NCBI GenBank assembly: GCA_027943335.1
Contig: BSBK01003256.1
Coordinates: 248,001 to 312,000 of the forward strand
DNA: 64,000 bases
Direction of reading: 5' to 3'
DNA from: Chamaecyparis obtusa
Taxonomy: Eukaryota > Streptophyta > Pinopsida > Cupressales > Cupressaceae
The notes beneath the pieces are model-generated. The model did no database searches, was not told the origin of the DNA, and saw only the letters and a list, made by a program, of their open reading frames with translations. The position numbers were made by a program, and so were the translations under genes. Below, piece after piece: positions 22,216 to 32,488 of this stretch. Each line of letters opens with the position of its first letter. Within the stretch, counting starts at the first letter, position 1.

Positions 22216-22524
22216 GAATATCATGAGACTTGATATTCTTGCTCAGACCAGATCTCTGATAGCATATTGAGGTGATATCTAAAATAAACTTTCACAATTA
22301 ACCTTGTGTTTCTCTCTTGGATTGACCTATTTATCCTCCCTAGCTAAGAGGGAGTGTTGATATTTGTAGCATTGGTCAAATAAATAATATTGACTATATA
22401 ATTATTATAAGAAATAATTTATTATATATATTCATATATATCAATGTATATAATAATTGATATTACTATATACTTTGATATATATGTATATATAAAGTTA
22501 GATTATAATTATTCTAATAATAAC

Positions 22525-22616
22525 CTATGTTACCCCGAGTTTCCGGGACAGGGGGACGGGGGGACGGGGAAACGGGTTTTCGGGACGGTTTTTTTTTTAG
22601 CCAAAACAAGGGACGG

Positions 22617-22687
<71 letters not shown>

Positions 22688-23482
22688 GAATTACATAACA
22701 TTGTCACATTCATCATAGCAACATAATTTAAAATTATCAATTCCATTCATCAAATCAGCATAGAACATAGCATCAAATCTAATCATCATCTAAGAATACT
22801 AAAGTCTAAGAATAGGAACATAGGAGAAGAATTGAATTTATTGTGCCAAATCATTACTAGACAGGTAGCAGCCATTTTGTCTGGGCAGTAATCAGCTACA
22901 ACAGTGTATTTTTGGGCACTTATTGCTGCTATCAGAGCATTATCAAAGTTGGAAACAATCTGAGTATTCAACCCAGTGGCATTCATTTCCAGGCCTGCGA
23001 TATGAATATCAAATAAAAGTATAGTTTACAATTATTTTCAGGTCTGGTTTGTTGAACAGAAGTTTGACTTTTCAGTCATAGTTGGATGCTAAGTTTGTAA
23101 CGATTTTCCAAAAAATAAACTTTCAACATATGTTATGTTAGACATAACATATTTTATTATTTTAACGACTTCTAATGCTTGCAGCCCACGAATGGGCAAA
23201 AAATTGCCAATAACTACTGTTTTTTTGAATTAAATCTTATTTTGAATTGGAAACTTCAAGGAGTCCCCGGGACGGACAGGAAACGGCTACGTAGTCCCCG
23301 GGACGGTCAACGGCAGCAGGAAACGCGTTGACCGTTTCCGAAGTTTCGGGGACGTGTTTCCGATTTTTCTGCCTAGGTGGGGACGGCTTGGAAATGTTTC
23401 CGGCCGTCCCCAAGTCCCCGAAACGAGGACGGTTTCGGAAACGCGGGGCTTGGAGCAGGAAACACGTCCCCGGGTAACATAG
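22525..23482. mobile_element. hAT-like non-autonomous DNA transposon, GGGGACG type, 958 bp
   Basis: It begins CTATGTTACCC and ends GGGTAACATAG, an 11-bp perfect terminal inverted repeat, and is flanked by the perfect 8-bp duplication ATAATAAC (22517-22524, 23483-23490). The undisturbed sister LTR at 20617-20624 carries the octamer once, which proves insertion. Eight-bp duplications are the hallmark of the hAT superfamily. Both ends are full of GGGGACG, TTTCCGGGGACG and related motifs in opposite orientation (22535-22615 and 23265-23470). A pure AT run (22618-22684) follows the left block. No transposase frame is present. Confidence 0.9.
22618..22684. repeat. (AT)n microsatellite
   Basis: About 33 uninterrupted AT units inside the hAT-like element. 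Confidence 0.97.
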
Positions 23483-23756
23483 ATAATAACTAAAAAGTTA
23501 AATTGATAAAATAATAATAATAATAATTATTATGTAAATATTAGATAAATTAATATAGTACTCGAGATATTATATATATATAATCATAATTGTCATTATA
23601 TTAATTACAAAATAATGAATAGACATATCCCATGAAGGGACATGTCTCTTCTTGGCTCATTCTCAATATAAATGCAAGAGATTGTTGCATTTGGAAAACA
23701 CATACAATCAGATAGTGCTATTACATTTGCAATGATCCTAAAACTTTAACAGTATT

Positions 23757-24000
23757 CTTAAAAAGAGGTATATTTAAAGAAAGGTAATTATCATTGTAGT
23801 TAAAGTAATTATGTAATGTTTCTATAATGGTCATTCAGTAAGGATTTTTCCTTCTTATAATTAGTTTTTATTTAGAAGTTTCTTTACAATCTTTCGTTTC
23901 TGTTTTAGAAACTCTGCTTGTAATACCCATTTAAGGAGCTTTCATCCTCTTTGGAACTCATTGAATATCAAAAAAGCGGATTGAGTTTTTTGACAAATTT
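23757..24000 (+). mobile_element. continuation of the older LTR after the nested insertion
   Basis: This is the right part of the LTR that starts at 20287. It contains the TTATGTAATGTTTCTATAAT block shared with 11240-11325. The outer end is not defined; the repeat seems to fade after about 23960. Confidence 0.5.
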
Positions 24001-24955
24001 TCTTAATAAAAATTCGTGGGTATCTAGAATGGTTTTTTAGAATTTTTTTGAATCGTTTTCTAATGAAAAAACACAATTTTGTTTGCTGTTGCAAATCGCA
24101 AATGGGTTTTCTATTTTTTTTTCCACAAAAAATCTTCGAAGGGTACTTTAAAGAAAATATTCACATACCTAGGTACCGGGTTCTCGTACTCTCACCCGTC
24201 CCCAAACATCATGTTCTTATCTATTTATTTTTAGAATCATACTCAAGACATACCATACCAAGGTCCTAACAAAGGGGAAACCTCCACATGCATAAATGTA
24301 CTTTTAACTAGTCTTAGGGCATGTTCCCATGCAGCTGCTAGGCTTATTTTGGCTAGCAGCTTCTGCTCAACATTTTTAGGAGTAATTTGTGGAGCTGGTG
24401 GCACCATGGAAATAAAATTTGCTAGCACCACTCTTAAATAGTATTTTTAAATATAAGTTTGAATAATATTTGTTGCAAATAAAATATGCAAACAAAATTT
24501 TAGGCAAATAAAAAGGAGGGGGGAAAAATTTGGTGAAGACTTGTGTTTCTTTTTTCAATAAGCAGTTGCTGCTTATTTATAGCCCTCCCTTCCACAGCTT
24601 ATTTCTAATTCGTGAACAATAGCTGCTCCACTAAAGTAGGAAAGATTCTAATTTATCCTTTTCCTGAAATTAAAAATTTGCATGGGAATACTTCAGCAGC
24701 TTAAATTTAAGCAGAAATTGCACTTAAGCAGCCGCATTAGAAATTTGAGGTTATTGTCTATTGATTCTAACCACATTGTGATTGTAATGTTAGATATATA
24801 TAATGAGTTTCAAAAAGCCACTTGTTCCATGGTAAGCAAATTGCAGTACTGTTTATGTTGATGCATATTACTCAGATATCACCTTATATTGACACATTTG
24901 AATTGCAGTTTCTTTAATGGAATTTTTTGATGACGATCTTTTTACTGTGAATCAG
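24001..24955. other. probable intron sequence upstream of the + strand exons
   Basis: No supported coding exon was found. A short segment near 24790-24832 ending ATG before GTAAGC has a possible donor site, but its only open phases do not fit the next exon. The GTACCGGG and CCCGTCCCC motifs near 24175-24205 may be another decayed transposon end. Confidence 0.3.
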
Positions 24956-25038
24956 CGGAAAAGTTGGAGCAGGCAGAGAGTCAACTTGTTCATTCACGTG
25001 TGGGTTCATTTATTGTACCCCCACAGCGCAAGAAAGAG
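24956..25038 (+). CDS. unrecognised plant gene, third-last exon
   Basis: The segment lies between an AG acceptor (TGAATCAG) and a GT donor (AAAGAG, then GTAGTT). After two bases completing a split codon it encodes 27 residues, EKLEQAESQLVHSR and then VGSFIVPPQRKKE. The first part is predicted to form a charged, coiled-coil-like helix. It ends in phase 0, which matches the next exon at 27555. I recognise no family. Upstream exons were not located; they may lie left of the transposon nest at 13.8-24 kb or outside the window. Confidence 0.65.
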
Positions 25039-27554
25039 GTAGTTCCTTTTGATATTCTGTTTTTCCATGTCTCTGTGTAGGAGTTTGTTTAAAAGAGCAT
25101 CATTTTTCATAGCCTGGTACAATAGCTGTCAGTAATTGTGTAGAGTTATTTTCAGCCTTCCAAGCTCAACAGAGCCAAATTCAAAAAACTCTAGGTGGTC
25201 ATTAAAATTTCTACTAAAATTTAGTGACCATCAGCCCATTGCTTTCAGTAATATTTCTACTAATGTTACGTTATAGATGGTAAACTTATCTTTTCCAACC
25301 CTTTAACAACAATACCTTGAAAAGTATACTATAATGTGTAATATGATCACTTCTTAAAAGGAATTTGAATCGAAGTGCATAGATTTCTAGAATTGACTGT
25401 GTAACATTTTTTAGCGTCAACATTTTGGATCATCCACGATCCATCATCAGAGTGATATTACACTAGAAAAAGAAGAAAAAGTTAGGAACAGACCCAAAGA
25501 GCTAAATATTGGAAAGTTGGGAGCTAACCATCAAGGAAGATCTCATACTAACCAGAAGAACCAAGAAAGAGGAGTGAAAAATTACTAATGAAGAAGACCC
25601 CAAAAAAAGAAAAAAGAAGAAAAATTATGCAAAATGAAAATAAAGAACTACCTAGTAGTGAAAAGGGCAATTGGTTAAAAAAAATTATGATTAAGGACAT
25701 ACAATGGATACTAGAAAGATGGGTTTAAAACCATATGAAAAGAAAAACTTCAAGTCAAAAATTAAATAATAGAAAATTTATAATAAAAGCAAAAGATATA
25801 ACAGCACAAATAACATGATGAAGGGATATATAAAGTGATGTAAGGGGGAGATATATACTGTAAATAGTGTATATATCAATAGAGAAAAATGAATAATAGA
25901 ATATATCAAAGGGATACATAAATTGATGAAACGGGAAGAAGGATAGAATAAAATAGTGTGTAAATAGTGTATATATCAATAGAGAAAAATGAATAATAGA
26001 ATATATCGAAGGATACATAAATTGATGAAAGGGGAAGAAGGATAGAATAAATAGTGTATATTTATTGAGATATATATAGTGAATAATGTATAGATTAAAA
26101 GAGAAAATGAATAATAGAATTTAGAATAAAATTGCAGATGAAATTGAATAAAGTATATAACAATAGGAAAAATGGAGATATATAAAACAAAAGAATATAA
26201 CATAAATTTGGTGCTGGTAGCATATGATAAATTAATAATATAAGAGATTTCTATAGTGATTTAAAGTATAAATTTAGGGATGATAGAAAATGGATTGTCT
26301 AAAATATGTAGATGATGACATAAATTATGGTATATATATCTAGAGAGAGGGGGTAGGCGGTGGGTGGGAGAGGAGAGAGATGTATAATAGAAAATTGTAA
26401 AAATGTAGTAATGATAGAGAATAGATCAATTTCTTAGTATAAAACATATAGATATTATGGGAAATATATGGTATAGCTTTAGGGATGAAAGATAATAGAT
26501 TAATGAATAAAACAAAATATGATATATGAAAGACAAAAAAATAATATAAATATGGGCTGAATACCAAGAATAAGACAAATTTAAAGATTTTTTTTAATAA
26601 TAAAAATAATAGATAAAGATAAAAGAAAAGGATAAAATATAATAGAATCTAATTAAACAAGGTTCGAAAAAGTGAAGGATTAGAAGTGAATGGAAATAAA
26701 TTCCATATAATGCTGATAAAGGCATGAAAGAGGAAACAAGAAAGACAAACAAATATAAAAAGAGGGACACATGAGAGAGAAGGCAAGGGGAAGGGAAAGG
26801 TGGGAAGCTCTTTTTTCGAAGCCAAATAAGAGGGGTTGCCAAGTAGAACCAAAATGTCAACCACCATCTAGGTTGAGCATGGAGGTATGATTGTCAATTT
26901 CAGTGGTCTTTAATTGTTTATTTTAATTTTTCATATGCTATCATAACCAAATTTATTCTATATTCTATTATTCAATTTTCTCTACTGATCTATTTGTTCA
27001 TTATATATATCACACTTCATATATCCTCTAGTTATCATATTATTTGTCTTTCTGCATTATATTATATCTGAGTCTACTGCTATTTTTTCATTCGTTTTTC
27101 TAGCATAATCTTGTATTGATGATGCATCATGGAATATGATCTAAAATGTTAATGCAAAAAATGTTACATAGTCAAATCCAAAAACCTATGCACTTTTTTT
27201 ATTTTTATAAAAAATCTATCACTTTGATTTCATAAACCGTTGAAAATTCACGCAGTTGATTTGAATCAAACTCCTATCTATGTAACTGGTGCTTTGCAAC
27301 AGTAATAATAAGAACAATAAATATGGCATTTTCCCGAAGTTATTTTTTTCCCCATAGCCTAAAATACATAATATTGAAGTCTTGGCATGAAGTTACAAGG
27401 CCCCTTTCAAAGTCACTGTGAAGTTACAAAATACCTCTTTGTAATTTTTGATGTGTTCTCTTTAGTTTTGTGGCCTGCTGTCTATTCTATGCTTCGTATA
27501 TTTTTCTATATTCATAAATGATAATCTCGAGTATGTTTGAATATTTACGTATAG
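25039..27554 (+). other. intron of the + strand gene, with AT-rich tandem repeats
   Basis: A 2.5-kb stretch of purine- and AT-rich sequence with no coding signal. Long Tyr/Phe/Ser-rich frames on the - strand between 25755 and 26867 are low-complexity by-products. It contains the 100-bp duplication at 25862-26110. Confidence 0.6.
25862..26110. repeat. tandem repeat of about 100 bp in the intron
   Basis: Units starting AAATAGTGTATATATCAATA begin at 25862 and 25962 and are nearly identical for about 90 bases. A shorter, more divergent unit begins at 26049. Confidence 0.8.
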
Positions 27555-27632
27555 GAGGAATCACAACTTGCAAAGATTACACGAGACAGCGCAAAGATTA
27601 CTGTTGAGCAGGTGCATGGCCTGATGTCACAG
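27555..27632 (+). CDS. unrecognised plant gene, second-last exon
   Basis: 78 bp, exactly 26 codons, between acceptor ACGTATAG and donor CACAG, then GTAGAA. It encodes EESQLAKITRDSAKI then TVEQVHGLMSQ. It is in phase 0 at both ends, continuous with the neighbouring exons, and composed of the polar residues expected of a helical C-terminal region. A cryptic frame of this kind flanked by correct sites is unlikely by chance. Confidence 0.7.
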
Positions 27633-27759
27633 GTAGAATTTTTGCTCTGAAACTTCTACTATGTTGATGCACTACGATATTATACAAATAGGGATCAATT
27701 TACATCACCAGCTGATTCTCAAAGGCACTAATATATTGTTGTATTCGCTGTCAAACCAG

Positions 27760-27858
27760 GTTATCAAGGACACCTTGTTTAATTCAGTTCACCAGTCTGC
27801 AAGGAATGGATTGGTTGCTACTGAGGCATCAGGCCCTGAGCCCATGATTGAAACCTGA
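27760..27858 (+). CDS. unrecognised plant gene, last exon
   Basis: It follows acceptor TCAAACCAG and encodes 32 residues (VIKDTLFNSVHQSARN, then GLVATEASGPEPMIET) ending in TGA at 27856-27858. Together the three exons give an 86-residue C-terminus ending in a Gly/Pro/Glu-rich tail. The gene converges with the nucleoporin gene on the other strand. A 3' untranslated region probably follows, but its end was not identified. Confidence 0.7.
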   Translation, partial: VIKDTLFNSVHQSARNGLVATEASGPEPMIET

Positions 27859-30800
27859 TGCATGGAAAAAATGGCCTAGATAATTGCACTATGTTATGTG
27901 ATAATTGACATCTCTTCTTGACCACAAGTTGACCTGCCAGTTTTGCTTTGTCACGGCTCTCCTGTGCCAGATATTTGAATTTGCTCTATTGTATACCAGG
28001 AGAGTGCTGAAGTATCAGCTGCATAGTGGGCATCTGGGATATCGTAGGCAGAATAAGCTATCCAGATAAATTAGTTACAAATTAGATCAAATTGATTTAG
28101 ATGTCTACTTGGTTAATACGGTTGTACTTGAGTAGCCTTGCTGCTTTTGTCCTACCATTTAATCAAATTGATTTGAAACTAGCATGTTTGCAAAAAAGGT
28201 TTGCAAATTTCTGTTTATGGATACCAAACAGGACGAATGTTTATACCTTTTTGGTTGACGTGCTAGTTTTGGAGTATGTATCTGCATTATCTTGGTGCTA
28301 TATTGTGATCCTAGCTGGGTAACGCCAAAATAATACATGTGAATATTTTGAGGTTGATAACAATTTTCTTTCCAAATGCATATTATAAATAACAGGAGAC
28401 ATACACAATTGCCTTGGTAGATGTGAAACTTACAGTATTTAAATATATTCTTAGCAGAAAGACGGAACTTATGCTGCAGACAAATATTGATTTTTTAAAA
28501 AACTATTTTGTAGGTATAGTTAAACTATATTATCAAATAACCTTGTTAGATAATATACCGAATTGGACTCAATTAGATAAATCCTTGAGTCCAGTTAACG
28601 GATTTTGAGGGAGAGAGAATAGTCTGTAGATACGTTATCTTTTTTATTCATGACTCTGCATACAGATTTGAACTGAATTATTGTGTCCGAAGGCATAATT
28701 GTAGTGGTAGCTAGGGATGGAGAATAAGGCGAGTGCTAACAAAATTATTTAAGATTAAATAAGAATAAAATTTATAAAATAAAATAATTTATATATACAA
28801 ATAAAATAATTTTAAAATAGTTTGGAAGTAAAATAAAATAATGTTGAAGAACTCTGAAGTAAATAAAACTCAAGTAAAACCAGCATAGGTATAATTTATA
28901 TAAATATAATAATTTGTTAGAAATAAATTATGTAAATATAATAATTTTTTATTAATATATTTCTTTAAATATTGCATAGAATAAATAGGCGTCTCAAAGA
29001 TTGATATCTTGCAGCTATTTAAGATATTTATGCTAGTTAAATTGCTGTTTAGATGTGTTGCCTAAATTTGTTTGCAACTGTAAAGTCTTGGTCCTTTTAA
29101 CAAGGATTATGGAAAATATGTTTTCAAACATATAGTTCCTGCATCAATAGGTGTAGACATGACCCAAAAGTAAAAGTAAAAGGATTGTATGACCAAAAGA
29201 CTAGCTAGACTCTAGTCTGCTAAACCTCAATCCATGATCATGTTGTACTTAAAAATTACAAAATCTCCTTTTCAACTTCATGCTTGTTTTACTGATTTCT
29301 ATACTTGTATATCAGAACACTTAGTTCATGGCAAATGTGCTTATGGGCTACTGGCGAAGGTTTTCAATGATGGAATGATGCTATTTTTATTTGCTTTTGC
29401 TGTAGCATTTCCTTCTTAAAATGCTTATCAACATCCTGAAATACAATGGAAATTGGGTTAAAAGGAGACTTCAAAATCGAGAAAATATTAATTCCATGTA
29501 CATTGCATCTGAACTAAATTTCACGTTATCATCACATTGGTTTTACTGAATATAATTAATGCTGCATAGGCCCCTTATCTACCACAAGTTAATTTAGTAG
29601 AACAACTCATCTCCATCGCAAGTAGAACAAAAATCTAGCTTTTGATCCAATTTATAATCTGTCAATTTTGTGAAATATGCCTACATTTTCACCGGTTGGA
29701 ATAATTACACGGAACCCCTAATTCGAAGTTTGAAATTTAACTTTTGATGCCACTTACGTTGCAAATTGGATTAGACTTAACATCCCACTCGAGATTGAAA
29801 TAAAGCAATAGAGTAGAGTGGGATGTTTACAGCACACCAAAAGTTTCCATGCTTCAAAAATGAAAGAGGAACTTTAGTGTCGTAAGTTAGTAATGCATAT
29901 TGATTGTCTAATTTATATCTTTCTTTAAAGCGCTTAATAGTAGCGTAGGGGCGGACGGTATGTCTAGTGCAGATTTAGGTTCTCCGTACGTTAAAGATGA
30001 ACTAGGAACTTCAACGAGTGTCTAAAGTCATTCATGCGTGTTGAATGTCTACGTATCATCATTATTTAAAATGCTTTCTATCAGTTTTAAAATAAAACAA
30101 GATGAAATAAAATCACAGAACATATAAAAAATAATACAGTTTCAGAAAACCACGAAGCAAAACATGCTTTTTTGTTCGACCTTGTTGCCTAGGCTAAAGG
30201 ATGAAGCAACTTAAAAAATTTACAAATTCTTTACTTAGAAAATGACAAAAATTAGTACCTTATGCAATCGTTGGTGTGATTAACAAAATTTAAAAGTTTT
30301 CTTAGAGACTTGTTATTGGCATTGTAAGCCCCATAAAAGTATTCTCTGATCAATAAACACGAGCGGACCAACGTTGGCAACAAAAGTAGTTCAACAAACA
30401 TAACTAAACTTTTGAATGATAAACCTTTAATGTGAATCCTGTGACATGCAAAGCTGCTATTCATAATCATTTGTTTTCTTGTGTTTAATCTTGTGGGCCA
30501 GCTTGGCAATAATAGTAGATCAACGTGACTAACTTTATTGAAAACCAAAAAATTAACAAAATTAACATTGGCAACAAAATCAGTCTAGAAAACATGACCA
30601 GATTAACACTAATAAGAAAAACTGTAACCAATTGAACCAACATGTCCAAACGAAAGTTCCAAAAAAAATAAAAATATAGAAAGAACACGAAACTTTGGTA
30701 TTTTTTAAGTAACTGTTACTCAAGCATCAAACTCCAGAGGCATTTGGAAAAGTTGAGATGGACAAATCATGTTCTAGTGGCAGTCACTTACAAACATTAA

Positions 30801-31182
30801 GGAGTATACTCAAACTACAGATTATAATACAAATATGAATTGCACTTCCATCGAACCATGTATTTTGCATGTAATCTGTAGATTACACTACACACGAACA
30901 TTGGTAGGTCCTGTGAAAAGACACACTGTAATCCAGAATTGCACAATATGTATACAATTCAGCTAGACTCTTGAGATCTACCTGAAAAAAAAATAATTAG
31001 AACAATCAATCAGGATGGTTTGGTGTTTCAAATTCTTGAAGTTCGGCATATGTAAATTGTAGGTGTGCTATCCCCAGCAATTAAAAAAGATACATTGCTG
31101 CAGTAGCAGTAGCACTTAATATTGCCTGAAGAAGTATTTATTTGTCTTTGTGCCAGTTAGTCTGTCTAGAAATTGATGCACC
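27859..31182. other. intergenic region between convergent genes
   Basis: AT-rich, with no supported exon. It presumably holds the 3' untranslated regions of both genes. Three loose copies of a TTGGCAACAAAA-type phrase occur near 30373, 30502 and 30567. A very AT-rich stretch at 28740-28990 may be a decayed element. Confidence 0.5.
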
Positions 31183-32488
31183 TTACTTCTTCCGAGCTCT
31201 GTCCCGCTTGACCCTTACGATTCTCCGACTACGTTTCTCAGCTCCATTATCTGCAACTTCTTTATGACCCCCTGAAGTATGACTGTCAGATATAGAAAGT
31301 TTCTCATATGGAATGCCTGCCTTGGCTTCACTTGATTCTGCATTTGATTGAGAATCAATTGGCAGAGCTGCTGAAGTTCGTGAAACAGTTGATGAAGTCT
31401 GTTCAACAGAGCCTGAGACAAGGGTAACTGATATTTTTGAAGGCTCTTTCAAATCATTTCCATTCATTTGCCCAACTTTTTGGCCATCCACCAATGTAGT
31501 TCCTAAAAGAGTTGTCTGTTCAACAGAGGCTGAGAGAGGGATACCTGTTAATGTTGAAGGTTCTTTCAAATCATTTCCATTCATCTGCCCACTTTGTTGG
31601 CCATCCACCACTGTAGTTTCTATTGGTGTGTTCACGGCAGCAGTTGAGCTTGTCAAGTCAATTATTTGGGTTGGTAGCCCTGATGAACTAGGCAACTCAG
31701 TTGAAGTCAAAGATCTAACACCCAAACCACATTCAATTGAAGACTTTGTCTCAGAAGTTGTTTTATTAGTTGCAGCTTCTACAGTCTCTACCAACCTAGA
31801 TGCTTGTTTGTTTTCACCATTTTCTGAACCTCCTGAACCAAATTGAGAGTTTGTCCCAAAACTGAATGAAGACATACTGCTAGTTTTAAACACGGATGGA
31901 AACAAAGGAGGAACATTCTTTGATTTAAGTACGACAGGATTATCTAGAGAGGACGGACTGCTCCCAAAGGCTAAAGTAGGGTTGCTATGTACACCAGATG
32001 AGGAAGAAGCTGTGGCAGCTGACACAGGAGTGATGCTAATCCCAGACTGAGCAATCCCCGAGCTAAAAAGAGTTGTTGGGATTACACCAAATGAAGTGCT
32101 GCAGCTGGATCCAAATACTGAAACATTTCCAGTACCTGCTTGAGAGCTAGTTTTGGTGAAACTGGTAAATGATGCAGGAGCTGAAGCAGATGCACCAAGC
32201 TTGCTAAGTCCAAAAGAACTCAATGAAGGACAAGAGGTTGCAACAGAACTGCTGAACAATGGAGAGCCTGTTCTCTGAAATAATGTAGAGGAACTGTTGT
32301 TAAATAATGTGGTTGAAAATGGCGAGCTTGACATAGACTCGAATGAAGCAGAAGTCCATGATGAAAAAGCTGGTTTAGAATTTGAGTCAGCTCCACAATC
32401 AGATGTTGACTGAGAGGTTGATATTGGATTACTGCTCAAAGCAGACAATGAGCTTGATTCGGATGCTACAGCTGCCTCCACAGCAGCA
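31183..32488 (-). CDS. NUP1: NUP1-like terminal exon: FG repeats and basic tail
   Basis: It starts after acceptor CTAATCCAG and completes a Ser codon split with the previous exon. It encodes 435 residues very rich in Ser and Thr, with six FG dipeptides (SFGLS, VFGSS, SFGVI, AFGSS, FSFG and QFG contexts). The second half contains a tandem duplication of 39 residues (VDGQ..GQMNGNDLKEPS...SVEQT), visible in the DNA as a 117-bp period with anchors at 31401 and 31518. It ends with the basic tail and a TAA. The duplicated part has no FG, so it lengthens the spacer rather than the FG domain. Confidence 0.85.

Larger units (their letters stand above)
20455..23751 (+). mobile_element. non-autonomous LTR retrotransposon, nested
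   Basis: The 5' LTR is 20455-20884 (430 bp) and the 3' LTR is 22355-23751 (431 bp once its insertion is removed). Both begin TGTTGATATTTG and end CTTTAACA. The primer site TGGTATCAGAGCC follows at 20885-20897, a polypurine tract (AAGAGGGAG) precedes the 3' LTR at 22346-22354, and the 5-bp target duplication GTATT is perfect (20450-20454 and 23752-23756). The 1.46-kb interior has no gag or pol frame, so the element must have been moved by another element's enzymes. LTRs differ at roughly a dozen places, so it is older than the chromovirus. Confidence 0.93.
22355..23751 (+). repeat. 3' LTR of the non-autonomous element, split by a hAT-like insertion
   Basis: LTR sequence runs 22355-22524 and 23483-23751. 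The gap is a 958-bp insertion plus the copied octamer ATAATAAC. The outer edge ends TTTAACA followed by the GTATT target duplication. Confidence 0.92.

Noticed and set aside
22444..22698. Frame ending in an Ile-Tyr run
   Set aside because: It is a translation of the (AT)n microsatellite inside the hAT-like element.
25755..26867. Tyr/Phe/Ser-rich - strand frames
   Set aside because: They arise from AT- and purine-rich low-complexity intron DNA and tandem repeats; no start context or domain.
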